A stretch of 64,000 nt of DNA from the NCBI GenBank assembly GCA_024663395.1, contig JANFAH010000022.1, forward strand, positions 372,001-436,000, read 5' to 3'. The first letter of the stretch is position 1. Every line of letters starts with the position of its first letter. This DNA comes from Pisolithus tinctorius (Eukaryota; Basidiomycota; Agaricomycetes; Boletales; Pisolithaceae). Below, piece after piece: positions 22,668 through 32,523 of the stretch. Made by a program: the position numbers and the translations under genes. Below the pieces are notes generated by a model, which ran no database searches, was not told the origin of the DNA, and saw nothing but the letters and a program-made list of their open reading frames with translations.

Positions 22668-24302
22668 TGTTCTTCAAGACTTAGCTATTTAATTATTTGA
22701 TATACTGCTAAAACTACTGTAATTTATTTTGAGTCCGACGGGATGCCGCACCATTCGGCTTGTTGGAGTTGAAAATGTAGTGGCCAGAACATGTTTCCAG
22801 AGCCAGTGCCAGAACACAGACAAAGCGCTTCCAGAGCACTTCCAGCGCCACCTTGAGCGCCACTATTGTCAGATAAGCCATCGTTGACCGTCACCAACCC
22901 ACTGCCATACTGCACCATTCCGCTGGAGCTCTCCTGAGCTTCTCCATTGTGTGAAGACAGTGCCGCCTGTTTCAAGGGACATGACGCCTTGGGTAAGTTA
23001 GCATCTTTTGCCATCCATTTGCGTGTTTCTTCACACTTCACTTTCCTAGCCGCCTTTGCCACCCTCTCATCATTAAAATACTCTTTCTCCGCAAAAAGTA
23101 GGGCTGTTCCAGTAAGTCTCTTGTCTCGAGCTGCTCAACCAAAGCACTGCCAGAGTGCTGCTATTTTACAGGTTGCTCTCCATTGGATCACCAGCAGGAT
23201 ATCTGGCACATCCATACCCTGTGAAGATTGGTTTACCCCATATCAAGGTACTTTCAAGTCGTACGTACCATTCCAAATGATGTAGTTGTACAAAGGCCCC
23301 ATGTCTCACCACTTATGAGCTTTCCAAGCTCTTCCTCCTTGTAGGCCATTGACATGTCAGCATTAAACCAGCAGATTTTCTCCCTTAGTTCACAAGGTAA
23401 CTGACGTCGCAAGATGCATGCTGCACTGATCGAGTCCGATATATTGTTGAAGAAGATAAGGAATTTTGGAGGTGGAGGATCGTTTGCTTTGAATCCTGGT
23501 GGGATTAGGAACATCAGGTCAGCATAAGAGTTCAGTGCATATTTTATTTTTTTTACACCAATCTTGATATTAGGCCGGTCACTTGACCAGTGCATGGTGA
23601 CCATCCTGCCAGGATACATATGGAGAAGGTGCGTAAGATCACAGAGTGCAGCCCTTGTGATTGTTGCAGACGTAACTAGCAGAGGTACACTACGTGGTAG
23701 CACGTAGCATAGTCATCCAAGCTCTCAGTATTCTGGGCGAAATTCCCCCCACTCGGTAAGGCAGTGCGCTTCATCAATCACAATACTGATGATCCACGAC
23801 ACAAATAGGGGATTCTTCAACAACTTCTCAAAACCCCCCTCTGGCCGCATGAGTTGCTCGGGACTGATGACGACCACTCTATACTGGAAGGCGCCAATAG
23901 CCTGGTCGCTGCTGGGTAAGAATCAAGGCATGTATGCACAGATGTCTTACCTGAAAATTTGCAGGTGTGGCCGTTTCGGAGCTAATTGAAATCGCCTGTA
24001 TGCCAGCCTTGACCAGGGACATCACATTTTGTTTCCCTAGTAGGTTCAGAGGAGTGACGACAATCTGAATACCAGCTGGCCGAAATAGAAGAGGCATCCA
24101 GAAGGTCAGGGTCTTCCCCATTCCAGTCCTGGCGATACAGAGGACGTCATGTCCTCCTTTCAGTATTGCCTCCGCCACTTGAAGCTGCCATTGACATGGT
24201 TGTATGCCAAAGACCTCCTGTGTATGTGTCGCAATATTAGATAAAGTAGGAAGGGCAGACTGATTAGGATCCGGCGATAACGGCATGTGTATACACTAGC
24301 AG

Positions 24303-24559
24303 AGACTGGTCACAGGTGACATGTATACCTATGAATATGGAGTATTCCTAACCACAAATATGTAACCCTAGTTTGGGTTTTGTGTATATTTTTTGGGACT
24401 CCACATGGTGCGCCACTGTGGCTGATGCTGTTTACAAATGTTTTCAGGCAGCCGTTGCTGTGAGTGTGAGGGAATTAAAGTTATGCTGGCTTTGAATTTC
24501 GGCCATTGCCCTCGGAGATTTCCCTCACACTCACAGTGGAACAGCTGTGTAGGAGCCTG
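24303..24559 (-). repeat. Right TIR of the RecQ/DUF6589 transposon
   Basis: Inverted match to 14593-14850. The helicase start codon lies about 17 bases inside this TIR, so the helicase promoter probably lies within the TIR. The outer edge abuts CATAAAGGT at 24560-24568. Confidence 0.9.
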
Positions 24560-26642
24560 CATAAAGGTCAGAATTGCAGATGAGCCAGAAAACATTCTGT
24601 CATTTAAATTAATGTAGGTACAATGCCAGAATAAGGACAAGAATCACAAACTTACATTGACAGGCTGCAACCTGAGTGCCTTAAGCACCTTTTCACCCTC
24701 AGTGTGTCTGTGTCTGTAAATGTGCATGGCACACTGTGCCTTGTTCATGGAATGAAGCAGATATGTTTTGGAAATATTGTGAAGCTCCTCTAATGGAATG
24801 AGACACACTGGGCATGGGCATTTGCCAGTGCAGCCACAGATAAGCAACATCATACACCTGCATTGTGTTTGAGTCTTGAGCAAGGGCCAGGATAAATGAA
24901 AGCTTACTGTTCCTCATAATCCACAGACAATATCAATATGACAGGAAACAACCAATGGGTTACTTGGTCATGGTGCAACATATGGATATACCCAGTTTTC
25001 AAGTGCTGCATAATGTCACTGAGAAGTCTAGAAAATGACTCATGCCACACAATGCACTTGAGAGTTGTGTATCCTAATTTGCCCTCTTCTTCAGTGTCCT
25101 TGGGGACCTGCATGCAAAGGAAATATCTGTTTATAAAAGGCATGAACCTCAGGGCACTGGGACAACATATGACTGGTAACCATCCAACAGTGCAGCCTCC
25201 CCCAATTGCATGGCTATTCTGTATCTCTATCAGGAGGTTTGCACAATGGACCACAACAGGATAGCACTTTGCAGTGCCAAACAATGATAATTTGGTTTTG
25301 TTGGCATAAATAATAAAGGCAAATGGTACAGCATTTGGAACTTCTGGCAAGGAGGACTAGTAGTTACATCAAATTACTGCTACCTAACAAGTTGATGACA
25401 AGTACACACTTGAATGTCCCACCAGCTGTTTCCCATCCAGGGCTCATCATAGAAGTGTTCAAATCCATGTCCATCATGCTTGAACAAGCATTGTGCATCC
25501 CAAACGAAGTGCAGAGCCAAAATGTCAAGTGCCCATTCCCAGATGGGTTGTGTATGTACCTCATATGTCCACACTTCCTTCTTATATGCCATGACAACTG
25601 TATGTTTGGAGAACTGTAAGTATGATGGAGTGGTTACAGCAAAGTTAGTAAACTAAATATGGTACTAATGTACTGGTGTGAGCTCTGCCACTGCAGCATC
25701 ACAGGCTTTGCAAAACTCAACATCATTCTTGAGAGTCACCTGAGCAGCCCCTTTTGCAACATGGCCAATGAGATCTAACAAAGCATCAACTTGCTTCCAG
25801 GGCAATCTCCATAAACTCAAAGTTGCCAACACCATGGAATGGTCAGTAGGGAGTGTCATCCATTGGAGGAACAAACATTGTCAAGCACCCTCAGAACTCA
25901 TCAAAACTTTGACAAAGTGGAGGCCAGCTGCTGTGTGGATGAAACTCAGTTTTGAATTCTATTACTTGCTGTGATAGCTGGGGGCATGATGGCTGGGATT
26001 GAGAAGTAGTTGATGATCTTGTGCCCATTGTAGCATCCAATAGTGCTAAAGAGGCATACTTGTAATCATCAAATAGAAAAAACTAAATTGAGGATCACAC
26101 CTGGACTTCTGAGAGGTTCATTCTCATGTGCACTGGCAGGGTATTTGTGTTCCACAAACTCATGCAGTGGGGCATTGACGATGGGATTTCCTAAGCCAGT
26201 TGTGTATTTGGTGGAAGAAGGGGAAGGGAAGCCTTACTTTCATCATCAAATGAGTATATAGATGGGCCAGCCTCATCGCCATTGGAAACAGCAATGAAAC
26301 TGGAAGGGGAACATAACATGTTGGGTTCTGCATTTTCAGCAGGTGGACCCTGAGCATTATGCATTTTCTTCATTGTGTAGTGTTGTGCTGACTCAGGCAC
26401 AGCCATTGGGAAGTGGTACTTAGGACAGGTGATGTAGAACAATGCTCACCTTTTTCAAACCGCTCCAAAACTTGGCCATATCATTTGCATTCTTGCTTGG
26501 CTTCAGTTTGTTTCCTGTAGCTCACTTCATGCCTCTTGAAGCCATGTGGCTTGAATGTCTTGTTGCAATATTTGCATATCCAACCTGCTAGAGTCTTTTC
26601 AGAATATTTGTACTTCAAGTGGGCCCTTCAAGATGGCCCCAT

Positions 26643-27302
26643 GGTAGCAGTAGTCTGTCAATTATGTCAGGTTAATAGTGAGTAATAGTGGGAAGTTAGT
26701 GGGTTATGCAATGGATTGAAGTGATACACACCTTGAAGGGCAAGGATGGCAGTGCATGATGGTGAAGGGATAATGATCAGCTTGGAATGCCACTTCACTT
26801 ACATATATAATAGATGCAGAGTCATTAGGACTATCCTTACAATACCTTCTGATTATCAAAGATTATCACAATGTCACATGGCTTATTGAAATGATAGGTA
26901 AGGTACAGTTATTCTATTAGATTCCATCACAATGGTATTGTAATGTACATTATAATGTGATGACATGCCATTCAAGGTTGCTGGCATCATAATGGTACTG
27001 AACAAATTTGTGACAAATGGAGAAGACTTTGAACTTTGTCTCTCAGAATGTTTGTGATTATAATTTCAGAATTTAAGCTGTGGATTTTCTACTACAAGTT
27101 TTTCTGTCTTAAATATTGTTGGCCATGTGGTGAAACTAAGTAGAGGGGATGCTGTTTCCACCATCAAGACAATTTTTATCTAAATCTGAATCTGTTGAGT
27201 TGGCAATCATGATATGACATTGGTCAATCCTTACTAATCACAGGTATTACCACTATTATTTACATGCAAATAGACACAAACACATGTGCTGCAATGGAAA
27301 GA
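26643..27302. other. Intergenic sequence; right part is the conserved 3' flank of NLR 1
   Basis: No gene is seen. From about 27020 to 27302 the sequence matches 40418-41170, the 3' flank of NLR 2, apart from the MITE inserted there, so the NLR duplication extends about 280 bases past the stop codon. Almost free of CG. Confidence 0.6.
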
Positions 27303-30300
27303 CTACACAGGTAGCTTGAAACACTCATGCCATCTATTGCCATGAGCTGTCTGACTCAAGTCCAGCTCTATGCGAGAAGCTTGAGGAATGACTATCCTGG
27401 TCCACATTGAGTACCACTGCCCCCAGAGGGATGGGGGTATCCAAAGTAACAGTCTACCCTTTGGGCCTCTGACCCAGCCATCACTGTGCAACTTGACTGG
27501 TTCATTCCTCATAACTACATCCTCATATTGAAGTCCATCAAGAAGTTGTGCAGTGTCATGAATTGCATGTGAAGGGTTTGATGAGAAACAAACAAGGCAT
27601 GCTGCAACTCTATGCCCCTCCAGAGGACTGCCATTTTGGACACCTCTCTCAGCATCCCAGACCCTCACAGTCTTGTCCCTTGAGCCTGAGACAATCCTCT
27701 TCCCATCAGGGGAGAATGCAACTGAGAAGACTTCCTCTGTATGCCCCTCAAGAGGGCTGCCAATTTGGACACCTCTCTCAGCATCCCAGACCCTCACAGT
27801 CTTGTCCCAAGAGCCTGAGACAATCCTCTTCCCATCAGGGGAGAATGCAACTGAGTTGACTTCCTCTGTATGCCCCTCAAGAGGGGTGCCAATTTGGACA
27901 CCTCTCTCAGCATCCCAGACCCTCACAGTCTTGTCCCTTGAGCCTGAGACAATCCTCTTCCCATCAGGGGAGAATGCAACTGAGAAGACTTCCTCTGTAT
28001 GCCCCTCAAGAGGGCTGCCAATTTGGACACCTCTCTCAGCATCCCAGACCCTCACAGTCTTGTCCCAAGAGCCTGAGACAATCCTCTTCCCATCAGGGGA
28101 GAATGCAACTGAGTTGACTTGCTCTGTATGCCCCTCAAGAGGGCCGCCAATTTGGACACCTCTCTCAGCATCCCAGACCCTCACAATCTCGTCCCAAGAG
28201 CCTGAGACAATCCTCTTCCCATCAGGGGAGAATGCAACTGAGAAGACTGGCGATGTATGCCCCTCAAGAGGGCTGCCAATTTGGACACCTCTCTCAGCAT
28301 CCCAGACCCTCACAGTCTTGTCCCAAGAGCCTGAGACAATCCTCTTCCCATCAGGGGAGAATGCAACTGAGTTGACTTGCCCTGTATGCCCCTCAAGAGG
28401 GGTGCCAATTTGGACACCTCTCTCAGCATCCCAGACCCTCACAGTCTTGTCCCTTGAGCCTGAGACAATCCTCTTCCCATCAGGGGAGAATGCAACTGAG
28501 AAGACTTGCTTTGTATGCCCCTCAAGAGGGCTGCCAATTTGGACACCTCTCTCAGCATCCCAGACCCTCACAGTCTTGTCCCAAGAGCCTGAGACAATCC
28601 TCTTCCCATCAGGGGAGAATGCAACTGAGAAGACTGGCTGTGTATGCCCCTCAAGAGGGCTGCCAATTTGGACACCTCTCTCAGCATCCCAGACCCTCAC
28701 AGTCTTGTCACAAGAGCCTGAGACAATCCTCTTCCCATCAGGGGAGAATGCAACTGAGAAGACTTGCTCTGTATGCCCCTCAAGAGGGCTGCCAATTTGG
28801 ACACCTCTCTCAGCATCCCAGACCCTCACAGTGTTGTCCAAAGAGCCTGAGACAATCCTCTTCCCATCAGGGGAGAATGCAACTGAGAAGACTGGCGATG
28901 TATGCCCCTCAAGAGGGCTGCCAATTTGGACACCTCTCTCAGCATCCCAGACCCTCACAGTCTTGTCCCAAGAGCCTGAGACAATCCTCTTCCCATCAGG
29001 GGAGAATGCAACTGAGTAGACTGACTCTGTATGCCCCTCAAGAGGGCTGCCAATTTGGACACCTCTCTCAGCATCCCAGACCCTCACAGTCTTGCCCCAA
29101 GAGCCTGAGACAATCCTCTTCCCATCAGGGGAGAATGCAACTGAGTTGACTTGCTCTGTATGCCCCTCAAGAGGGCTGCCAATTTGGACACCTCTCTCAG
29201 CATCCCAGACCCTCACAGTCTTGTCCCAAGAGCCTGAGACAATCCTCTTCCCATCAGGGGAGAATGCAACTGAGAAGACTTGCTCTGTATGCCCCTCAAG
29301 AGGGCTGCCAATTTGGACACCTCTCTCAGCATCCCAGACCCTCACAGTCTTGTCCCAAGAGCCCGAGACAATCTTCCTCCCATCAGAGGAGAATGCAACA
29401 GAGTGGACTTGAGCATTGTGCCCCTGTAAGTAAAGCTGGACAGCTGGCCAATCTTCAAGTCCTCCATGAGCAACTCGAACAAGGGATGAGAATTTTGGCT
29501 TGAGCATTTTTGCTACCATGGTATTCAAAGGGGTAAATGGCAGTGCAGAGATGTAAAGGTGTGGAGCACTGTGAGAGATTGCACTGCCAAAGTTGTGAAT
29601 GAACTTGATCCCATCTTGTGCCAATGTTATGGTCTCTTCAAAACCACTTTGTGTCTTTGACTTCACATTAGTTGATATCAGATGTGAAAATTGAATACTC
29701 ACAAACAGCCACATCACTGTGCACCCAAGAGCATCTGTAGCATTTCCCAACACACCAAGAATGCTTAGAGCCTCAAGCCAGAAGAGTAGCTTTTCACTTC
29801 CAACCACCCCCTCCACCAATTTCGCAAGTGCCAAGTCAAATGCTGTCCTCTCCAAATGTTGGGCCCAGAACCTGCATGAGTAAGAAAGATGGGGTGGAAT
29901 GTTTTCGTTAATTCTCTTTTCCAAATCAGCAACCTCGGAGTTACTGATGTATGAGCTTTCAAGTCCACATATATTGAAACGCAGGTCATCCGAAAGAATC
30001 CGCAATGAGGCGAAGGCTAGGTTGTACATCTTGGGTTCCCCAACAAAGTACGTCTGACTCCGTGCAGGGTCAATGAGGAAGTCATGGAACGACGCATGTA
30101 GCGGTCGGACAGGAGAAGACCGGTCCGTAACGCCACTCAATAGCAGGGACATAGATTCAAGAATGGCAACCATGTCATGACGGTCCTCGTTGGCAGGGAA
30201 GTGACTGCGCATCTTGCACAGTGCATCTATATGCAGAGGTTCGAGCGTCGAAATGATCTGCTGCATGACAGAGCGGAATTGCGTGAGCGCGGTCTGGTCA

Positions 30301-32442
30301 TTAGGGATGGCATTTTTGAGAATCGCTTGGTACATGGCATCCAGTAGTCCACCTGACGGAAGAAGCATGATATTGTCAAAGCGTTCCTTGACTGATCCGT
30401 TCTTGACCGTACGACCCGGGTTTACGAACTCGCAAGCCAGACGCGCCCATTCAAATAGACCTCCCGCCTTCTGGGCAATCCTATAGACTTCGGTGGGTCC
30501 AAAATCCCGAAGAGGTCCCAACCTTTTCATAATATATAGACGGATATCACCTTCCTCTGACGCCTCAGGGATGTCGTCCAACGAGGCTGCCCTCACATGC
30601 CGAGCGGCACTGAGTGCATGCTTGATATCAGGAAATGGACGGGATGTTACGAGGATGCGAACATTGCGAGGTAGGCCAGCATCCTGCGCAGACGCAAGCA
30701 CCGATAACAGCTCCCTCCGCGATTGTTCCGGACCACTTTCGTCCAATGCGTCGACGACGATGACCACATTCCCAACCACATGACCAGAGACCTTATACAA
30801 CGGTTCCAAAATAAGCTTCCGCCACTGGAGCGCGACATCAGAGGTGGTCTTCAGAGAACCATACGTCGCAAGTGCACCCGCTAAGGCTCGCCGGAATGCA
30901 GGATCACGTTCTGCTAAATCGCACGCGATTGTCCTGAACATCTTTTCTTCAGGATGCTCGGCCTGCCAGTCACGGGAAAAACAAAAACAGGACCCGACCC
31001 CTCCAACATTCTCAAACCACAGAGCGATCGTATGCGCAATAGCAGATTTCCCTTTGCCAGCCTGCCCATGGAGCCAGAGAATGCGCGGAACATTTTCCTC
31101 GGTGTCATAGATCCAGTCGATAATCTCCATAAGGATGTCAGTTCTAGTCCCGTCAAGGCATTTCTTGGTCCAATTGGGACCTGCACCTCTGGCACGGGCC
31201 AAACTAGCCAAGTCCAGGTCTTCAAGTACGCGGAACGCATCAACCCCGACGCCCCGATCTTCGCGGCGCCGGTATTGTTCCATCAGGTCGTCTAGCGCCT
31301 CAGTGTACGCAATGGAAACGTCCTGCGTCTCATATTCTACGTCTTTCCCCGATCTCTTCCCTGATGCCAAGTTTCATTAAGCTTGGGCGGTGAGCAAGTG
31401 TGATGGACGTACAGAAGTCCTCTGTCGCGGAATAATTCTTGACGAACTGCACCGCACCACTGGTCATCAGCGCGAGCTTCGCGAAGGTTTCCCGCAAGCC
31501 AGACATGTCCTTGGGGGTAGTTTCTTTCGTGAGAAATTCGTAAACTTTTCCGATCGTATCCAGCAGGCGGGACAGCCGCTCGTCCCGGATATCTTGAACT
31601 ACGAACATCTACGTGCGACTACGTAAGATGGGGAATGTATTCAAAAATGAGAACGTACCTGAGAAACCGCTGCTAACATTCCCAGCGCCATTCGAGCGTA
31701 GGGATGGATCTAGGGCTGGCGTGCAGTCAGCGGATTATGTAGAGAAATGAGCGCCTACCTTAGTAATAGTGGTAACGACTTGATTGAAATCTTTGAACGG
31801 TTTTAGATGCGTATCGGAAGGGCTTTGAGTCTCAGAGAATGTTGCACTTGTAACACCGGGAAGGTGAATAGCGTCTTCATCGGCATTCGACGCGGAACCC
31901 ATCCTGAAAGCCGGTTCAATGGCTGACATCTGAGTCTGTTCAGCGAGCTCATTCAGAATCTTTGGAATATTAAAAGGGAGTAGATTACATACTTCATGGG
32001 TTGCAGCAGCCTGAGGTTGCACTTGTTCTCTTTGTTCGCAAGTCACCCGACCAATATGTGTGTCGGCGCTCTCTCCGGTGGCGGAAGCTGCGTAACTTGG
32101 CTCGGACGGATGAGAGAGCGACGACGTTGGCCCTTGAGAGACGCTGCCCGACGCTTGAATGTCAGACGGTAAGTGCCCAGCAGTAATCTGGGACGGCCCC
32201 TGTGAATAATTTTTGGCCAATTGACCTATACCGTCGCAAGGAAGCAGTATTCTACACACCGGAGAAGGGTCGAGGTTGGATCGGTTCGTAACGCTAGTGC
32301 GGCGGTTCTTTGACTGCTTGCCGGTCATTGCGATGAAATGAGTAATTCGACAGATGCCATCGACAGACATGAATGAATGCCCTACCGAGCTGAACGGATT
32401 CGCAGCCCTGAAACGACGTCTCGTTGACTGACAGTTGCCCAT
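27303..32442 (-). CDS. NLR 1: Goodbye-like/NACHT/WD40 STAND protein
   Basis: Six exons (32442-32386, 32316-32260, 32199-31759, 31709-31659, 31608-31413, 31360-27303) give 1619 residues without a stop. A phase-1 intron at 31361-31412 joins NYSATEDF-W to KRSGKD, matching the family. The N-terminus (about 170-270: FNQVVTTITKIHPYARMALG, LLDTIGKVYEFLTKE) resembles the fungal Goodbye-type domain. NACHT has a P-loop GQAGKGKS near 366-373 and Walker B VVIVVDALDES near 470. Fourteen 43-residue WD40 repeats fill about 915-1515, then a conserved C-terminal tail. Such proteins sense non-self or damage and oligomerise to trigger cell death or incompatibility. The start begins MGNCQS, a pattern for N-myristoylation and palmitoylation; a second ATG at 32328 is an alternative. 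Confidence 0.92.
27625..29430 (-). repeat. Array of fourteen 129-base WD40-coding units in NLR 1
   Basis: Units are nearly identical in DNA and differ mainly in the codons for residues 4, 5, 7, 23 and 25 of the 43-residue repeat. No CG occurs from 27541 to 28140 and only isolated ones follow; arginines use AGG/AGA only. High identity points to concerted evolution by unequal exchange or gene conversion. Confidence 0.9.
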
Positions 32443-32523
32443 TGAGAATGTATGTTTCGTATGAAGTTTGCGAGTTCGTTTCGACAGTGAGTGTCAAGCT
32501 CGACGAGGAAAGGGCAAGGCTAG

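Larger units (their letters stand above)
18877..22864. mobile_element. PIF/Harbinger transposon, nested in the helicase gene
   Basis: The ends AGTGGCGCTCAAGGTGGCGC (18877) and its reverse complement (to 22864) are flanked by ATT on both sides (18874-18876 and 22865-22867), a 3-bp target duplication as usual for this superfamily. The length is 3988 bases. It holds the two standard genes, a DDE transposase (minus) and a Myb/SANT-like partner (plus), converging with about 390 bases between their stops. CG dinucleotides are frequent, unlike in the host element, so the insertion is the youngest layer here. Confidence 0.92.
17941..24286 (-). pseudogene. RecQ-family DNA helicase of the transposon, interrupted by a Harbinger element
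   Basis: A start at 24286 gives a Q-motif region, Walker A ARTGMGKT (near 24140), the DEAH box VIDEAHCLTEWGEFRPEY (near 23760), LLVTSATIT (motif III), the C-terminal helicase lobe from SSDRPNIKIGVKKIKYAL to TTTSFGMGMDVPDI, and motif VI QCFG*AAR. A long C-terminal extension with QRRNLDLGVDLLINAADE, CTRC/CCDVH cysteine pairs, YGWACLNDDGP and a zinc-knuckle-like CSACGQEGHN ends at 17941. The 3'-to-5' unwinding activity is known for the family. TGA stops replace CGA arginine codons at 23725-23727, 23713-23715 and 23135-23137 (plus-strand TCA). Removing the nested 3988-base insert and one ATT joins DGLSDN to DSEGKDNRG in frame. Confidence 0.87.
14593..24559. mobile_element. RecQ helicase/DUF6589 DNA transposon with long TIRs and 9-bp target duplication
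   Basis: The ends CAGGCTCCTACACAGC at 14593 and the reverse complement ending at 24559 are flanked by perfect CATAAAGGT copies (14584-14592 and 24560-24568). The TIRs are about 258 bases long. The element is 9967 bases as it stands, about 5.98 kb without the nested Harbinger. Two genes converge with about 146 bases between their stops: DUF6589 (plus) and RecQ-family helicase (minus), the latter starting only about 17 bases inside the right TIR. Long TIRs and a 9-bp duplication recall Mutator-like elements, yet no MULE transposase is recognisable. Both genes carry CGA-to-TGA stops, so this copy is not autonomous now. Confidence 0.9.
12937..26642 (-). pseudogene. Plavaka-like transposase gene 1, split by the 10-kb RecQ/DUF6589 transposon
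   Basis: The 5' half is at 26642-24569 and the 3' half at 14583-12937. The N-terminus has a C2H2-like finger (CKYCNKTFKPHGFKRH). The core has NKTKLSLFGTAKCYPVV, VGWLPV, GYTTLKCIVWHESF, WLFPVILILS-DYEEQ and CPCPVCLIPLEEL. After the interruption come LWGKHIL, GLEGLWVDWDFPKVYLWKHV, GATRNYSMRPNESMHGP, WITIPAHFE and FFVIDHIDGDMF. This order and the zinc finger fit the CACTA-related Plavaka family. Collapsing the 9-bp target duplication restores the codons NVFWLICNSD-LYGALSFG across the junction. An in-frame TGA near the start (MGPS*RAHL) and CpG poverty show that the gene is dead and older than its insert. Confidence 0.72.

Noticed and set aside
24303..24559. A Helitron as explanation for the helicase-bearing element
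   Set aside because: Helitrons lack TIRs and target duplications and carry a Rep-Pif1 type protein; here there are long TIRs, a 9-bp duplication and a RecQ-type DEAH helicase.
27673..29019. A 448-codon open frame on the plus strand across the WD40 array
   Set aside because: It is the antisense shadow of the repeat-coding region; periodic DNA with no stops in one unit gives long open frames in other frames. The same applies to 41925-43208.
31955..31987. A possible 33-base GT-AG intron in NLR exon 3 (after AAATHE)
   Set aside because: Shorter than any other intron here, in frame in both paralogues without removal, and the encoded residues are conserved between them.
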